The position numbers were made by a program, and so were the translations under genes. This document shows, piece after piece, positions 38,878-64,000 of a stretch of 64,000 nucleotides of DNA. The notes under the pieces were generated by a model. It worked only from the letters and a program-made list of their open reading frames with translations, ran no database searches and was not told the DNA's origin. This stretch comes from Fratercula arctica (Eukaryota > Chordata > Aves > Charadriiformes > Alcidae): NCBI GenBank assembly GCA_947846985.1, contig CANTUZ010000007.1, positions 36,088,355-36,152,354 of the forward strand. Reading direction: 5' to 3'. The stretch's first letter is position 1. Each line of letters opens with the position of its first letter.

Positions 38878-40983
38878 GGCAGTGCCCAAGGCCGACCTGC
38901 CTGCTCTCCTTGTGCAGGTGCCTCCCGCAGAAAGGCAACAGAGGCAGCCTGGCTGGCCAGCACAGAGACTGCGAGAGCAATGGCACTTCTGGCGTGCCCT
39001 AGTTTCAAGGTGCTTGTCCTTACAACCTTCAGCTTCCTTTAACATAAATAATACAAACGCATCTGTCCATTTATATTTGCAAACGGGCATCTAAGGAACA
39101 AAAGACAGGTAAAAATACAGCTTTACTCTTTCTCTTTCTATCTCTCAGCAAGCTGAAGTGATTACCCTTCAAAAATTGTGCATGCGCTACGTATGCTTTT
39201 GCTTGTTTTCCTCTGCAGAGTGTGCCTTTAATTACACAGATAAACCAGAATTTCTTTTCCTTTTCATCTTCTAACTCACACTGGAGTATCTGTCTTTAAT
39301 AAGTTCTTTCATACCCTTTCCAGCTGGCCTGACTACCTGAAAGCAATTGCCAATACATCTGTGCATTGTTAATAATAACAGTTATCTGATGAGTGCCAAC
39401 AGCACGCTCAGGGCTGCAAAATGGTCCAAACAAAGCACGTTCCCTGCTCCAAGGGCAAAGGGTGAATATCACCATTCATGCTTCAAAAAACCAAATTCCA
39501 TGGCTCAAAACCAGATCTCTTTTCAACTTTAACAAATAGCCTAAGCTTTATAGTTTGCTCCCTTCATTTAACTCTTGGATGACGTGGTTAATATAAATCA
39601 GTACATTTCTATGTGATCATTGCCCACCTCTTCTGCCATGTGGGATTTTCATAATACCTTGTTATTATCAAATTAACTAAAGGATTTAGCAGAAGTAGAC
39701 AAAAATGCAAGCTAGCACTGAACACAGCAGGAACTCACTGGGAAAGCTTAAAATAAAATGCATTGGGCACGAGTTGGTTTCACGGCATCCAGAGCCTGTC
39801 TGGGGACATCTGGGTGAGGACCCACGGGTGTCACTAGGGAGGTGACGGGCTCTGGCCACTGCGTCCTGCTTGGTTAGCGCTGCTCTTTGCAGCTGTTCCC
39901 CTAAATTCATGATGAGGCCAAAACGATGCTTTACGATGAGGCTTCTCAGAGAGTCAGTGCCACCAGAGGAGCTGAGAAACCCGCAAACCCGCTCCAAAGT
40001 GCTCAAGCGAGTTTTCTGCCCCAGGAGCCGTGTTTTACACCTGATCAACGACATAAAAGAACCAATTGACTAAAGCTGGTGAAAGGCGCTATGTGACAAA
40101 ATGAAAGACAGTATTTTGAATAAATATTTTCCTTTTTCCAATTTTACAATCGCCTCAACCCCCCCCCCCCCCCCAGAAGTCCCTAGAAGTCTTTCAGAAA
40201 AGGAAAATCTATTTCCTTTCTAACTATAAAGCTGCAAATCCTGTGCTGAAAGAACGTTTTCACCCATCTGTCCTCCTCTGCAGACATTCTCTCTGCCCCT
40301 GCCAGCGCCTGTGTGCGCCCCCCCCCCAGAGTCTGACACCTGCGAGAGGGGCCAGACAGCAGGAGCAACCATAGAGAAAGGATTTACACTCCAAAATAAG
40401 GTAAGGTCTGATAGATCTGCACTACTGCTAGAGTTCAGCAGCAGTAAAACATTTTCCCTCTCATTAAAGTGTTACTTTTAAAGAGATATTTAGAAAAAAA
40501 GCTTAAAAGCAAAGATTTAAACCAATTCAAAGCCCGTAACTGCAGTAACTCCCTATACTCTGCAACTCCTATTTCATTTCTTTGATATTGCTCTCAAGAA
40601 GTCCGTCACACACATTTCCTCGGGATTGCAAGGGGATATTATTATATTTTTTTTCTTAAAAGCAACATTTTCAGTGTTTCATCTAGGCCTTGGGACACAT
40701 TAAAGCGTCTTTTCATTACTGCAGCCTTACTGCAGATATAAATAGAGCTGGCCTTTGCGTTGTCAATAGTGCCGGCTTTTTTCTTTATTTGCAGATGTTT
40801 ATGCAGCAGTAGGACCACACACCTCAGCGCGAGGGCGCAGGCAGCTCCCCTTCGTGTCAGCAGAGCCAGCAGCTCTTGTGCCGACAGGTCACTTCACTTA
40901 GCCTGTTACTAACCCGTACCTAAACGCACATTGCTTCTGGGTAGCAACACGTTCATTTTGAAAGAAGGTGCCAATTCAATCAG

Positions 40984-41257
40984 TCATAGAATCACAGAAT
41001 GGTTTGGGTTGGAAGGGACCTTAAAGATCATCTAGTTCCAGCCCCCTGCCCTGGGCAGGGACACCTTCCACCAGACCAGGCTGCTCAAAGCCCCATCCAG
41101 CCTGGCCTTGAGCACTTCCAGGGATGGGGCATCCACAGATTCTCTGGGCAACCTGGGCCAGCATCTCACCACCCTCACAGTAAAGAATTTCTTCCTAATG
41201 TCTAACCGAAATTTCCCTCTTTCTGTTTAAAACCATTACCCCTCATCCTATCAAATT
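40984..41257 (-). mobile_element. CR1 LINE 3' end, minus orientation
   Basis: The plus strand begins TCATAGAATCACAGAATGG, the reverse complement of the CR1 octamer tail, and continues with GGTTGGAAGGGACCTTAAAG, CCAGCCTGGCCTTGAGCAC and AAAGAATTTCTTCCTAATGTC. It is well preserved, so it is younger than the copy at 478-668. It lies in the same orientation as GRIA3 transcription. The 5' truncation near 41257 abuts a perfect 10-bp inverted repeat (41260-41281). Confidence 0.95.
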
Positions 41258-44200
41258 TTAACAATTTTAGTTAAAATTGTTCTTTCATTCTGATTCTCCT
41301 AGTTTTGATGCGTGGTCGGCTCCAGCACTGAAATGAAAAATCAAATTGCGCCGCAGCGTGCCACAGCATCACGAAGTGCAGCTGGACGGGGCTGGGCACG
41401 CGTTACCGGCAGCGGGAAGGAGGCAGGTTTACATCTCAGTTGCGGTTATTTCTTCAATACATTCACCAACAACAAAACCCAGCACCCGCAAACCTGGCTC
41501 CAGCTGAGCAGGACCAGTTGCCTTGGTTTCACTTTTGCACATCCCAAACCGCCTAGAGATATACTGCAAAACCCAGCACATCTTGGATGATTCGTTGACA
41601 CTGGTTAAATTTAGCTCTAAAGTACCTTTGTGATTGAAGCCTTCTCCCATTGACCGAATTACCTTTCCCCCTCTGCAGACACCTGTCTTACGCTTCTGCT
41701 AAAAGTGACATTGCGTCACCTCCTGCACTACTGAGCAGTGGTGAAGCTATTATATTTGAAAGAAACAGCATTTCCCCTCTATAGTTAAAAGTATGTTACA
41801 GGGATGCCCTTTGCCTATTTGAGAATGTTTTGCCCTCTCTGCCACCTCTTCCGTGATCTGCAGGTCGTCTTCAAAATGCCCACCTCGTGCACCCTGTTGG
41901 CTTACTTCAAAAAGATCGAAATGAACCTTTGTTTCTTATGACAGGCACCAGCAAATTGTTTCCCAGCAGTCAAGCTCAAAATGTTCTCTCGCAGGTGATT
42001 ACTGTTGGTCACTCAGTCATGAGCCAAATTCACCCAAATAATTTTTACTTTTAAAATTAATGTAGATATTCTCCCTTTTCTTATTCTGTATGTTTAAAAT
42101 TTTAGATTATACTGATGTTAAGTTTTTTACTCCTGTCTTCAAAACTGAGAGAGTGATAAAGAAGCTTAAAAAACAGGGAGGGGAGAAAGAGATGAGGTTG
42201 CTCCCATAATCCAGGAGCTGGGCTACACAGAGAACGTTTCACGCTGGGCAACATCAGTGCAAGAAATGGAACAGGCCTACTGGAGAGGGAGAAGACCCAA
42301 GAGGAAGCCAGTTACAGCTGCCAGGTCTCAAGGCTGCGTCCAGGCTACATAAACTTTAATATACTTTGGAGGAGGCCAGCATCCATTGAAATGCAGCAAA
42401 TCCAAGAGTGAAGTGCAGCAAATGGGAGTGAGACAAACGCAAGGCGGAGGGAGCATCCTGACCATGGCATGCACATGAAGGTAGGCTGAGACATCGACAA
42501 AGGACCTAAAGCAGCAGAGTTAGCACACTCCTCTGCTACACCAGCCCTATGACCACTTTATAGCTCTTTAACAAGGGAAATTTACAGCCCTAGGTCAGAC
42601 AGATGTTGCTGTTAGAAAACACAAAGGTCTATACTAAAAACAGTGCAGGTATTTAATCTGAATAATACATGCTGCCTTTATATAGATGCACGCCTCACTG
42701 ATATGAACTTAGGTAGTTAAGTGTGAACCGTAGCTTCATTACCATCACTCATTGCTTTTCTTCCACGTGTGCAATTAGCAGCTTCTACTGCAGCTAATGA
42801 ATCCGGTAGCTTATGAACCATTAAAAAGCAAGTTACTAAACAGGAGTGAAAAAATGCCAGAAGACTGCGTTGGTACCACTGCTGTCCCTGGCTTGGGGGT
42901 CACTTTGAGATCCATCGGTTTTAGCAGTTTTCGTGGACTTTCAATAGGGCAAACTGCAAGGAGGTGGCTTCCACTGTCTTGGTCTTTCGGATAAGGCTTC
43001 GATGTGATGCCTTTCTGCTCCCCCGCAAGCCTGATGTCGAGTCACCCTGGCCACAGCTGCCTCTGGGAGGAGCGAGGGACAGTGCTCAGAGCCCCCAGCC
43101 CAATGCCAGCTCTGGAGCACATGGAGGCTGGCCTAAAGATGCTACATCAATAATATGAACATGATAAATATTATTAGTAAAGGCCTGAGATTTCCAAGCT
43201 CCTTACTATGAAGGAAAAAACAGGTGTCATGAAGGCCAGCGGGCACCATTAGTCCCCTTTCCCAACTGCGGACATGAAAGCAGAGATGTCATTTACTGAA
43301 GGTCATAGGGCAAAGTCTAATAGATCAATGTCACAGCTTTTAGCCACAGATAACTTGTGATGCCAGCAATTTACTTACCTATATGGACAGAAAAATCAAT
43401 CCCATCATTACACAAACCTCTTATTATATTCTCGGCAGAAGAAAGTAGGTCAGATGCCACGAGCATGCACAGGGCATTGCTCTTTTAGCAAGGCCAACCC
43501 CCAAACCTACCAAAACTCTACCTACAGTTTATAGACTTGTGGGATGCCACAGATAAGCAAGGTTCGAGTATGTGTATGTAAACTAGTCTGTATATTTGTA
43601 GGAACACAGAAATCTTTGATAACATATGCATAAATGTAAAAGAAAGGGTGAACTGGTGAATATTATTTCACAGTCAAGTTTGGGATGGGACACATTGTCA
43701 TGTTGGTGTGTTGTTCAAATTAACGATGTTAGAACTTCTGTTGTAGAAATGGTATTTTCCTTCCCCAGCTGGGGCAAAGGAGGCCCAGGGAGCTGAAGGA
43801 TCAGGCCCACGAGCCCCGGGGCTGCCTGCTTTCCTCTAGGATCCCCTAAGCCAGGGTTCAGACAAGCCCTGTGTGGGGGCTGTGGGGACAGTTGCTGTCT
43901 CCTGGCGAGAGCACTCTGAGCTCCCATGACGGAGCAGGGCCAGGAGCCCGGTGGGGCGCTGGTGGCGGCGGTGGGGAAGGAGGGCCAAGGGCAGTGCTGG
44001 GGAAGCCGCCCGCAAAGCCCCGCCAGCCTTCAGCAACGCCACAGTTTTTCCACCCTTGACATACATAGGGTCCTGATCACAAAAGAATCTTTATCTTATA
44101 AAAATAATACAATATTGTAGGAGTTTTCTTTTCCTGTGGATCATGGTAATTTTGAAAACGTGAACTTTGGCAGCAGGCAGGTAACGTGCTGTAACTGCTT

Positions 44201-44617
44201 TAGCAGACAGCTTTTCTGGAGTGAGCTCTGCTCCTACTAACAGACAAGCAAAGAGTCCCTCTGGCTGCAACTAGACGTCGCTGACATGTCGGTAACAGTC
44301 TGAGTAGCAAAATGTAAATCAAGAGTTTAAGATGTCCTTTCCTGGCACAGCACTGAACTTCAGACTACGCCCGTATTCATCTCCTCACTTTATTGCTGCC
44401 ATCCATTCCTCCCCATTGCAATACTGATGGGGAAATGAAAATGGAAGTCTTTACCAAGATTTTACAAGCTGTCTTTGTGAATCCCCTCGTGATTCACGGC
44501 CAGAGCCAGGCTCGGCGAGTGCTCCCCCCGAGGAAGCGCCCTGCGAGGCTGCGCGGGGTGAGATGGGGCTGGGCGGCACGGCTGGGGCGCAGCACGGCTG
44601 TGCTGTGCTCTGCACGC

Positions 44618-44649
44618 CTGTCTGTCTGTCTGTCTGTCTGTCTGTCTGC
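44618..44649. repeat. (CTGT)n microsatellite
   Basis: Eight consecutive CTGT units within a GC-rich patch of the GRIA3 intron. Confidence 0.95.
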
Positions 44650-47600
44650 CTGGGGAGATGAAGGCAGCATGCACCCGAGCCGGCCGGCCGGTGGGATTAC
44701 ATCAGCCTTCAGGCTAAGGGGCATCTTTCCAGCAGTGACATATTTAGCAGAGTGGTCCCGTCTGGGCAACTGAGCAGCACACCAGCCCTACTCTAGATTT
44801 GGCCCACAATAAATTAATGGAGAACGGCATTTCCAGCACACGATCTGAACGCTGTCAGGTCTAGTGAGCTTTCAGCTCCAGACAGAATAGGTCAATATAC
44901 AGGCAATGATGGAGAAATCCCAGCGGACTGCAAGAGGGGATGTTTCATATTGACATCATTAGAATTTCTAAACCATGTATTTTCTGATTATGCAAAAGTA
45001 ACAGCAGCAGCGCCGTGAGTAATTTATCAGCACCCATGTATTTTAAATGAATCCCTAACAAGCACGTATTAATGTGACACAGTAGCATTACATAAAGTAG
45101 GAGCGACTTGAAAAACCAGGGTCCTCGCTGTCTTGAGCAATGTCATTATCATTATCATAGAGCTGCTCTCCAAAAAGTAGAGCATTCAAACAGCAAGTGA
45201 TTTTTCCCCCAGGCGCTTTCAGCTTGGCCTCTGTGGTGCAGACACAGCCCCAGCGTTAACCCGCTGTGAGCTGCTGTGCCGGGCTCACCAGGGGCTGCAT
45301 CCACATGCACCCCCCAGCCCAGGGAAACCCGTCACCTCCGCACCGCAGCCGGCAGCCCTGCTCCTGCCGACAGCGGCTTTGAGCAGTATTGAGACATGGG
45401 TGGGCTGGAAAGCCTAAACTGCAAACACAACTAGAGCTGACAGACAAACGCCATCTGTTATTGAAGATAAGGGAGAGATTTATTCAAATATTTGTTATTA
45501 AGTGTTGACTGAAAGCTTCATTGAATCCTGGCTTGTCTGCTGAAATAAGTGAAACAGTTCAGCCACCTTAACCCTGGTTCCATCCAAATGTTTCCTTTCC
45601 AAGGAGCGGATGATGGATGAGCTGTTAATTTCAGTTCCCGTAAGGATACATTTTCCTCTCCAATCCATAGGCCTAAAGACATTACATCACTTCATGGGAA
45701 ACCATTTCTTTTGGAATTATGTCACATTTGATTTCTGTTGTCTTTAAAACTGCCTGTTAGCCAAGTGGCAGAAAGGAGGTTCAACAGATGAAGAGCCTCC
45801 CCGCCAGTAGACCATCTATCATTCATGCAACGGAGAGGCTGCGATCTCTCTGCATGCATACATTCACCTTTTAATACTTGTGCACACCCCCACCTATATC
45901 AAACAGGGAAGGGAGAGAGAATATATGGGTGAATAAGTTTTTCACAGTTTCTGTGCTGAAAAACAGGTAAACCACAGTAATTTTTCTGATTAATTGCTGC
46001 CACGTTGCCTATCAAAGATCTATACAGCTTGTATTTGAAGCTATCACTTTTCTGTGATGTTCCATTCTTTAAAGTCCGTAAATACAACCACACTTCAGTA
46101 TTTTTGTCAGGCATTTATGATGACGACTGTGGTGTTTTGCTCGATGCCAAGAACACAGAAGGCTTAAAACTGCTAATCATAGTTTTATCCAAAGGCAAAA
46201 GCAAAGCATTTGTATGAATGCTGTGCTAGAAACAAGCCCTTCATCTTCACTAGCAAAATAAATTTTGAAATTAAAAATCAAAGAGTTTAACTACAGATGA
46301 AACCCTTAGTGCTGCGTGCACAGAGTTCACTATGGTGTTTTTAATAGGCTCTAATGATGATCTCAATATCGTTTGATTGCACAGAATGCATAAAAATCGC
46401 ACGGCAGCTATTGGTTCATAATTCAAGGCTTTTCCCTACTTAAGCCGCTTGCTGGTAGAATTTATTTCCCTTAGCTCTTGTCTTCACACAACCTTATCAT
46501 CAGAGGAAAGGAATGAGCTCTTTATCTTATAACTGGGTGTAATATGCTGGTGCTTCAGAGCGCATTCCGGTCATTATTTCTCCCTCTCCCCCTAATGGGT
46601 CTGGGGTGATGCTGTGCTCCCGCCCGTGGGACCAGCCTCGCCTGCCACAGCCTGTCCTCACCCAGAGCCCCGGCAGGGACCGGCATGGGGCATCCTCTTG
46701 GCACGCTGCCAGCTGGGGTGCGATCCAGTGGCAGATCACTCTTCGGAGCGGGGAGGGACCCGCCGGTGTCATCGGTGCCACTGCAGCCCCACCTCGTACA
46801 GCTCGCTACAGAGCACCACCTGAACAGCAGTTCAGTTACCCCAAGCGTTGTTAGTGGAAGGTATTTCAAAATCCTTTTGATGGGTTTAAGGAACATTTTT
46901 TTGATTTCCAAGGAACTTGGGGTCAATTTATTAATTTGTTGTTTCACTGGTTTTTTTTTCAGATAAATGTTTACTTTCCACTAATCTGTCTGTTGTTTTT
47001 TTCTTTTTAACAAATCGTTTTCTATACTGGCTTTATTTTTACCAGCTAAGCAAGCTGTACTTAACGTTCTTTTCAAGACGTACCTCACCAGCCCCCTTAC
47101 CATATTTACATGCTTTTTCTGGTACGTGTTTCCATGTCAAAGCATCTTTCCTCAGCCTGGGCAACCAGAGCTGCAGACAGAAACGCAAAAGCTCTTGCCA
47201 GGGCATCTTGTGCTTTTATATCTGCTCTTGCTGAATTACTCAGACTTGATGAAACCAAGAAGAGAGAAAAAGGGCGACCATCTTAGGGGCCATCCTTAGC
47301 ACAACTTCCTGTGTCCTAAAAATTGTAGGTGTATGTCATATCTTATGTATATATGAAGTCCAGAAAGGCCTCACACCTGAACCTGGTTTGGAAAGAACCA
47401 CTTTTTGAGAAAACTGATGGAGAGGTATTTCAAGTATGGAATGTGCCCACAATGGAGTGGAAGAATGGTATCGCCTTCTCGCAAAACATTAATTAAGGGC
47501 AACACATTATTGAAGTGTCTGTGCAGGCTATCCAAGTGCAATAGTGCAATGAGCAGTGAAGCCTTCACACAGGAGGCACAAGCATGTGCAGAGTCCTCAA

Positions 47601-48439
47601 GTCAGCTGTCACTCCCATGTGTCCTGAAGTAACAGAGACTTCAGCCTTAGCTGTGAATATTGTACCATGTTGCAAAAAATTCCTAAAAATAATATCTGGA
47701 GTATCTAAGCTGTGCTTGAAGGCTGTCAGCCTGTTCGATTTCTCCAGGCACTGAGCCTAAAGCCTTTATCGACAGCAGAAGCAACGTCAGTGTCAAACTC
47801 TATCCAATACTCATGAACATCAGTGTCAGGTAGCAGTAACCAACTGCAAGAGCAGGAACCTTTATGTCCAAAAGATCTTTGGCCCTCCTACTGAAACTCC
47901 TAACAGGCCTGGCAATTAGTCCCATTTCCAGGAGAAAGAACTAGGAACTGCCTTCAGAGCCACAAGTCATTTCATGTGAGGCACAGGAGAGCCACTGTCA
48001 GGGGCATCCTTGAAACCATTGCTGAGAAAAATACAAACGTTCTACAATAAAATATCACTCCTTTGAGGCCTCCTTTGTCCTCTTAGTTTTAGTTAACTAC
48101 ATTGGTAATGGTGTGATACGAGCCACCTGCAATTTCCCACAAAAGGGAGAAGAACCTAATGCAAGATCTTGCTAAATGTTACCTGCCTCAGTATTTCAAC
48201 CTGTAAAGTCTTGTCACATCCGATCAATTCTGAGGATACCTTCTGAAATTTCAGGTTTTCAGTAAAGTGTACTAGTGGGTCAGCTGTGTTTGTCACTGAT
48301 CAAACACATACTTCGCAAGTTATTTTACAAAAGCCTCTTAACACAGATATCTGCTATCAATTAAAAGAAATCACCAAAAATTCAAGAGCAATTTACATTT
48401 TTAAATGTCTACAAACACATTCTGCTTCTACTGAAGTTT

Positions 48440-48900
48440 AAATACAGCCCAGTTTACATAAGAATTACTAATTGGTTATAAAGGTCATGCTTTTTGAATA
48501 TATGCATATTGGAGGTCTGAAACCTATTAGACTGTGATATTATATGTAGGCTCAGTGCTGAATTTGGATTAAATGGTGTTATATTGATTTGATGAGCTGC
48601 TCAGATATGCTGAAGCTTTAATTGAATGTATTAGAAGATGTTAATTCTAACAGATACGCCCTTAAAAGTAGTAGCTTAGTGATTTGAAATTGCTGTCTAC
48701 TACAGGCCTTTGCCAGTTTTCACAAAAGAGGAGGAGGTATTTTGGAGTCCCTAATCTGAGGCTGTATGTTAATAAATAAGAGGTTCTTTCTTTTCCTTTT
48801 CAATATGGATGAATGCCCTTTGAAAGCCAAAAGGGAATTGATGTAACCTATTGATTGCCATTTAAGTGCCTTTATAAGCTAATTAGTGCAAAACGTAAAA
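48440..48900. other. AT-rich intronic tract, possible conserved element
   Basis: Unique AT-rich sequence with ATTGATTTGATGAG, TTTAATTGAATG and TAAGCTAATTAG homeodomain/GATA-like words and no coding potential. Conservation is a guess from composition only. Confidence 0.2.
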
Positions 48901-51900
48901 TGTTTCGGAGCAGAAACAAGCAACAGCCACGAACACACAGGAAGGCTCATTTGGTTCTTAGATATACCGGGGTGACAAATGCCCTGATGCAGAGAGTCAC
49001 CAACAAGTGAGGAGTGTGAACAGTGCCCGCTGTGAAACTGTTATAAAAAATAGGCTCCCTTGTTGTAACCGTGAGAGCAATGTCATGCCGACAGCAGTCA
49101 TTGTGTGCGCTTGAAACAGCAATGGTGTATCAAGCTTTCATCTACAGTGCTGGGATAGCGACTATCTGGGAGACATTGTGATGTTTAGGGAAACAGCCAA
49201 CGCTATAAAATAGGTCACTAGCAATATAAAATAGGTCTGCCCAGGTCTGAAGTGGCTGAAAGTCATTACCATCTGTTCATCTGAAATGAGGTGCTGGTTT
49301 CGTTCCAGTTCCTACCAGATAGGTATCCCCACTGTAAAAGAAACCTTCAAAAGTGTTCCTAGCTGGAAATAGGGTTGTCAGGAAGGAGCCATGGACTGCA
49401 GGCTCCAAAGGAGCTCCTTCTAGCACACGCAGACAAAATGGTGGGTATCTGAAGCTCATTTATGTGCCATCCCTCTACAATGCATTACGAGGCAATTTTT
49501 CCTTGCTGTTGTCAGTCTGGCACCTTTCACTGGCCAACAGCTCTGGGAAGAGATACCCATACAAGCTTCTTTATGGGATCCTCAGAGACTGTCCTGCATC
49601 TCCTGTGTGAAGCCATGGCCCAGCTACAAAGCCAAGTTACTGTTCTTGGTGCCTCGACACATCTGCTGACCTCCTGCTTAGAGCCAGGTAACTTCTCCCA
49701 TCTCTAGGGAAGATTTAGCTACCTCTCACGTGCCACAGCCAGAGCGTGTGTAGATACACATGGGCAACCCGTGTAAGTAAGGACTGCGCTAACCTGCTCC
49801 TGTAGCCATCCCCTCAGTTAGAAGCTGCTTTTCTCACTGGGTAGATGATCCTGACCTACTCAGCCAACTGTTGCTTAAATCGGTTAAATGCTGGTGGGGA
49901 ATGGGTGCCTTTTTCTGACTCAGATCACTATCACTCCCACTGATGCCCCAGTAGCAGTGAGAAAAGAGCTTACAGGGAGAAAAGTATCCCACACCACAGA
50001 GCAGGCATAGTCTGTGCAGCAGGCGCTCAGAAATCAACTGTTCTCTAAGAGTTATTTCAAGTTTCAGCCATCATTACCATCTTATTCAGTAGCTAATAAA
50101 GACTGTACAATGAAGTATTTATGTGAACATATGCATTTAATCTATGGCAAAGCTTTTGCCCTTCTCAAATCAACTGAAGAAGACTCTAATTACAACAGTT
50201 TCATGGCTGCATCACTCTATTCAAATTAATTACTCTGCAAAAGTTAATACAACTGAAATTATGTTGTGTGCCTTGAGAACGCTGAGGAGAGAGAAGCACC
50301 ACTTAGGGCCCATTCTCCTTCCCTCTTGGCCCATCCGGATCACCCAGAGCAGGCGTTATGCCCCGCTCCACCACCACCGGAGCTCTGCTCTCCTCCTTCC
50401 CCATCTGACTCCTCTCCCTGGCAGCTCCTGACAGATCATCCTCATTTACAGCCCTGCTTTCTCCAGCACCAGGAGAGAGTCACAGCTCATCTCAAGACTA
50501 TTAACAGCACAACAAAGTATTCATACATTTACTAGACTTTGTATCCTTTCACACGGAACACTCATTCCTTTGATCTCTCAGTGAGAAGCGATTTCCTTGT
50601 TATGTCAAACTATTAAAGAAATGAAGAAACACCCCCATACAACCCCTCTTTCTGTATTAATGGTAACGAGACATTCAAAAGAAGATTCCCCCCCCTCCCC
50701 CCAAGAACAGTATAGTGACTGTTAACAGCACCAATATTTCTAATCAAATTGTGCTACCTCTTCTGACAGGTCCAGTCAACTCATTTTTGCTGTGCAGATA
50801 ATACTGACTCAGGCTGATAATTAAACAGAATACAAATTTTTACACACTCATGTCACCCAAGGTCAGCGTTTATCTTACAGGATTCTAATACAAACAGAAG
50901 CCATTGTTAATCAAACAGAAGCCACCACAGTTAATTAAGAACTACTGAGTATCTATTTTCATATAAAGATATTACATGTAAGTAAGGGAGAGTACAAAAG
51001 TTTCAAAAAATACCTTTGCATTCACTTCCAGCTTTACATTAGATTTATACACACATGTATGCATGTGTGTGGTTGTGTAGTGAAATTTTAAGCAAATTCA
51101 AGAGCCATCAGTATTTGATCAGCCTACAACAGCAAGGCTTTTTTTGTCTCCCTCCTCCCTCACACTTGCACCTGGCCAGTATTCCTGACAGGCAATAATT
51201 AGTCCTGCAGCACTGACCACTTTCCTATACAAAAAAAAGGTTGGTGTGAATGGCATCTGATTGGTACTGCTGAGAGAGGACCAAGAGCTCCCTGAAAGGG
51301 CTGAGCACTTCAGTTCGCCCTTGGAAAGGCCAGAAATAAGAGCTTTTCAGGTCGCAACTTTTTTAGATACATAAAAGTGGTCTGAGGTCACATTTAGAGT
51401 TTTTAATGACCCTCACCAAACTCTCAAGCTTGTGGCTTGGCGAGTGGAGAAAGACAGGACAATCTTAAATAAGCGTACACTCGCCCCTACCCCCAAATAT
51501 TGCAAACCCAGTGTCTCCCTAACCAAGGCGAATGCACACCAGTGTTCTGGGGTACAGACGTTTCACCCCTGACTGCTTGATACAGCCACAGCAGAACATT
51601 GCTGGCGAGCAATGAAGACACAGCAACAACTGCAGCAATCAATGCACCGTATAGAAATGAATGGCAACACATGCCTCCCATCCCCCTTCGCATTCTGGCA
51701 AGTGAACACCGATGTCGGATGGCATTAACGGCTGCCAGCTGGGCAAACCAAGCAAGTAGGTCAAGAGCATCACTCCTCAGAGAGTTTCCTTTGCTAAATA
51801 TTGTGCTAATGACTGCATTATTGCTCATCAGACCGAGGCTCTGAAACTGGTGGTAAAAAACCCCTTCCTGTGATAGCAGAGGTCAGCTTTTCCATCTTGA

Positions 51901-52036
51901 GATGTTTCAGGTTGAGCAAAACCACCCCTTTTGCTATTAAAATCTGCATTCAGGCCTGTCCTGATTGCACAAAGCAGCTTTCATCAGAACAGCTATTACA
52001 GCTCGGTAAAAACAAATGACTGAAACCCATATATTA

Positions 52037-64000
<11,964 letters not shown>

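Noticed and set aside
38031..39094. Six overlapping frames of 260-320 codons with simple three-residue repeats
   Set aside because: All are produced by the 9-bp minisatellite, which has no stop in any frame; none has exon borders or a recognisable domain.
44462..44773. Frames through the (CTGT)n tract
   Set aside because: The tetranucleotide repeat gives repeated SVCL/TDRQ residues; not a gene.
49196..49235. Short direct repeat of TATAAAATAGGTC
   Set aside because: Only two short imperfect copies in intronic DNA; too small to support a mobile element or regulatory call.

Overview
This is vertebrate nuclear DNA, most likely from a bird. The evidence is CR1 LINE fragments with the avian/reptilian 3' end, low overall repeat density, compact GC-rich islands in AT-rich non-coding DNA, and a recognisable glutamate receptor gene split into short exons. 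A crocodilian or turtle cannot be excluded from sequence alone.

The main gene is GRIA3 (AMPA receptor subunit GluA3), on the minus strand, transcribed from right to left. The window holds its 3' half. The exons, in transcript order, are: end of S1/M1/pore loop (59716-60092), M3 and start of S2 (52085-52283), S2 (35868-36115), the mutually exclusive flop (35193-35307) and flip (18802-18916) exons, and M4 with the cytoplasmic tail and stop (16473-16718). A 3' UTR of about 3.3 kb runs to a poly(A) signal at 13196-13201. With one of flip/flop the exons sum to 1185 nt, 394 codons plus a stop, in one continuous frame. The assignment to GluA3 rather than GluA1, 2 or 4 rests on the proline-rich M1-M2 linker, the Gly-rich end of the flop module and the tail ending in ESVKI. 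The exons upstream (N-terminal domain and most of S1) lie beyond the right edge.

Two RNA-level devices can be read directly. Intron 13 (560 bp) pairs with the end of the S2 exon to form the R/G A-to-I editing hairpin, with an A.C mismatch at the edited base. The flip exon's 3' splice site has an AU-rich inverted repeat starting about 10 nt upstream, which could mask its pyrimidine tract. The frame arithmetic also forces one and only one of flip/flop to be used: both together, or neither, gives an early stop.

Left of GRIA3 is about 10 kb of intergenic DNA with an orphan CpG island (7860-8340) flanked by AT-rich, possibly conserved DNA, and a decayed CR1 copy (10690-11695). At the far left (1-3000, plus strand) is what looks like the last intron and a non-coding terminal exon of a convergent gene. 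In other vertebrates the tail-to-tail neighbour of GRIA3 is THOC2, so that is the best guess, but no coding sequence is present to prove it.

The introns are mostly unremarkable. Exceptions are a 630-bp minisatellite of 70 nine-base units with an internal 45-bp higher-order repeat (38248-38877), a CR1 3' end (40984-41257), a few microsatellites, and AT-rich tracts that resemble conserved non-coding elements.
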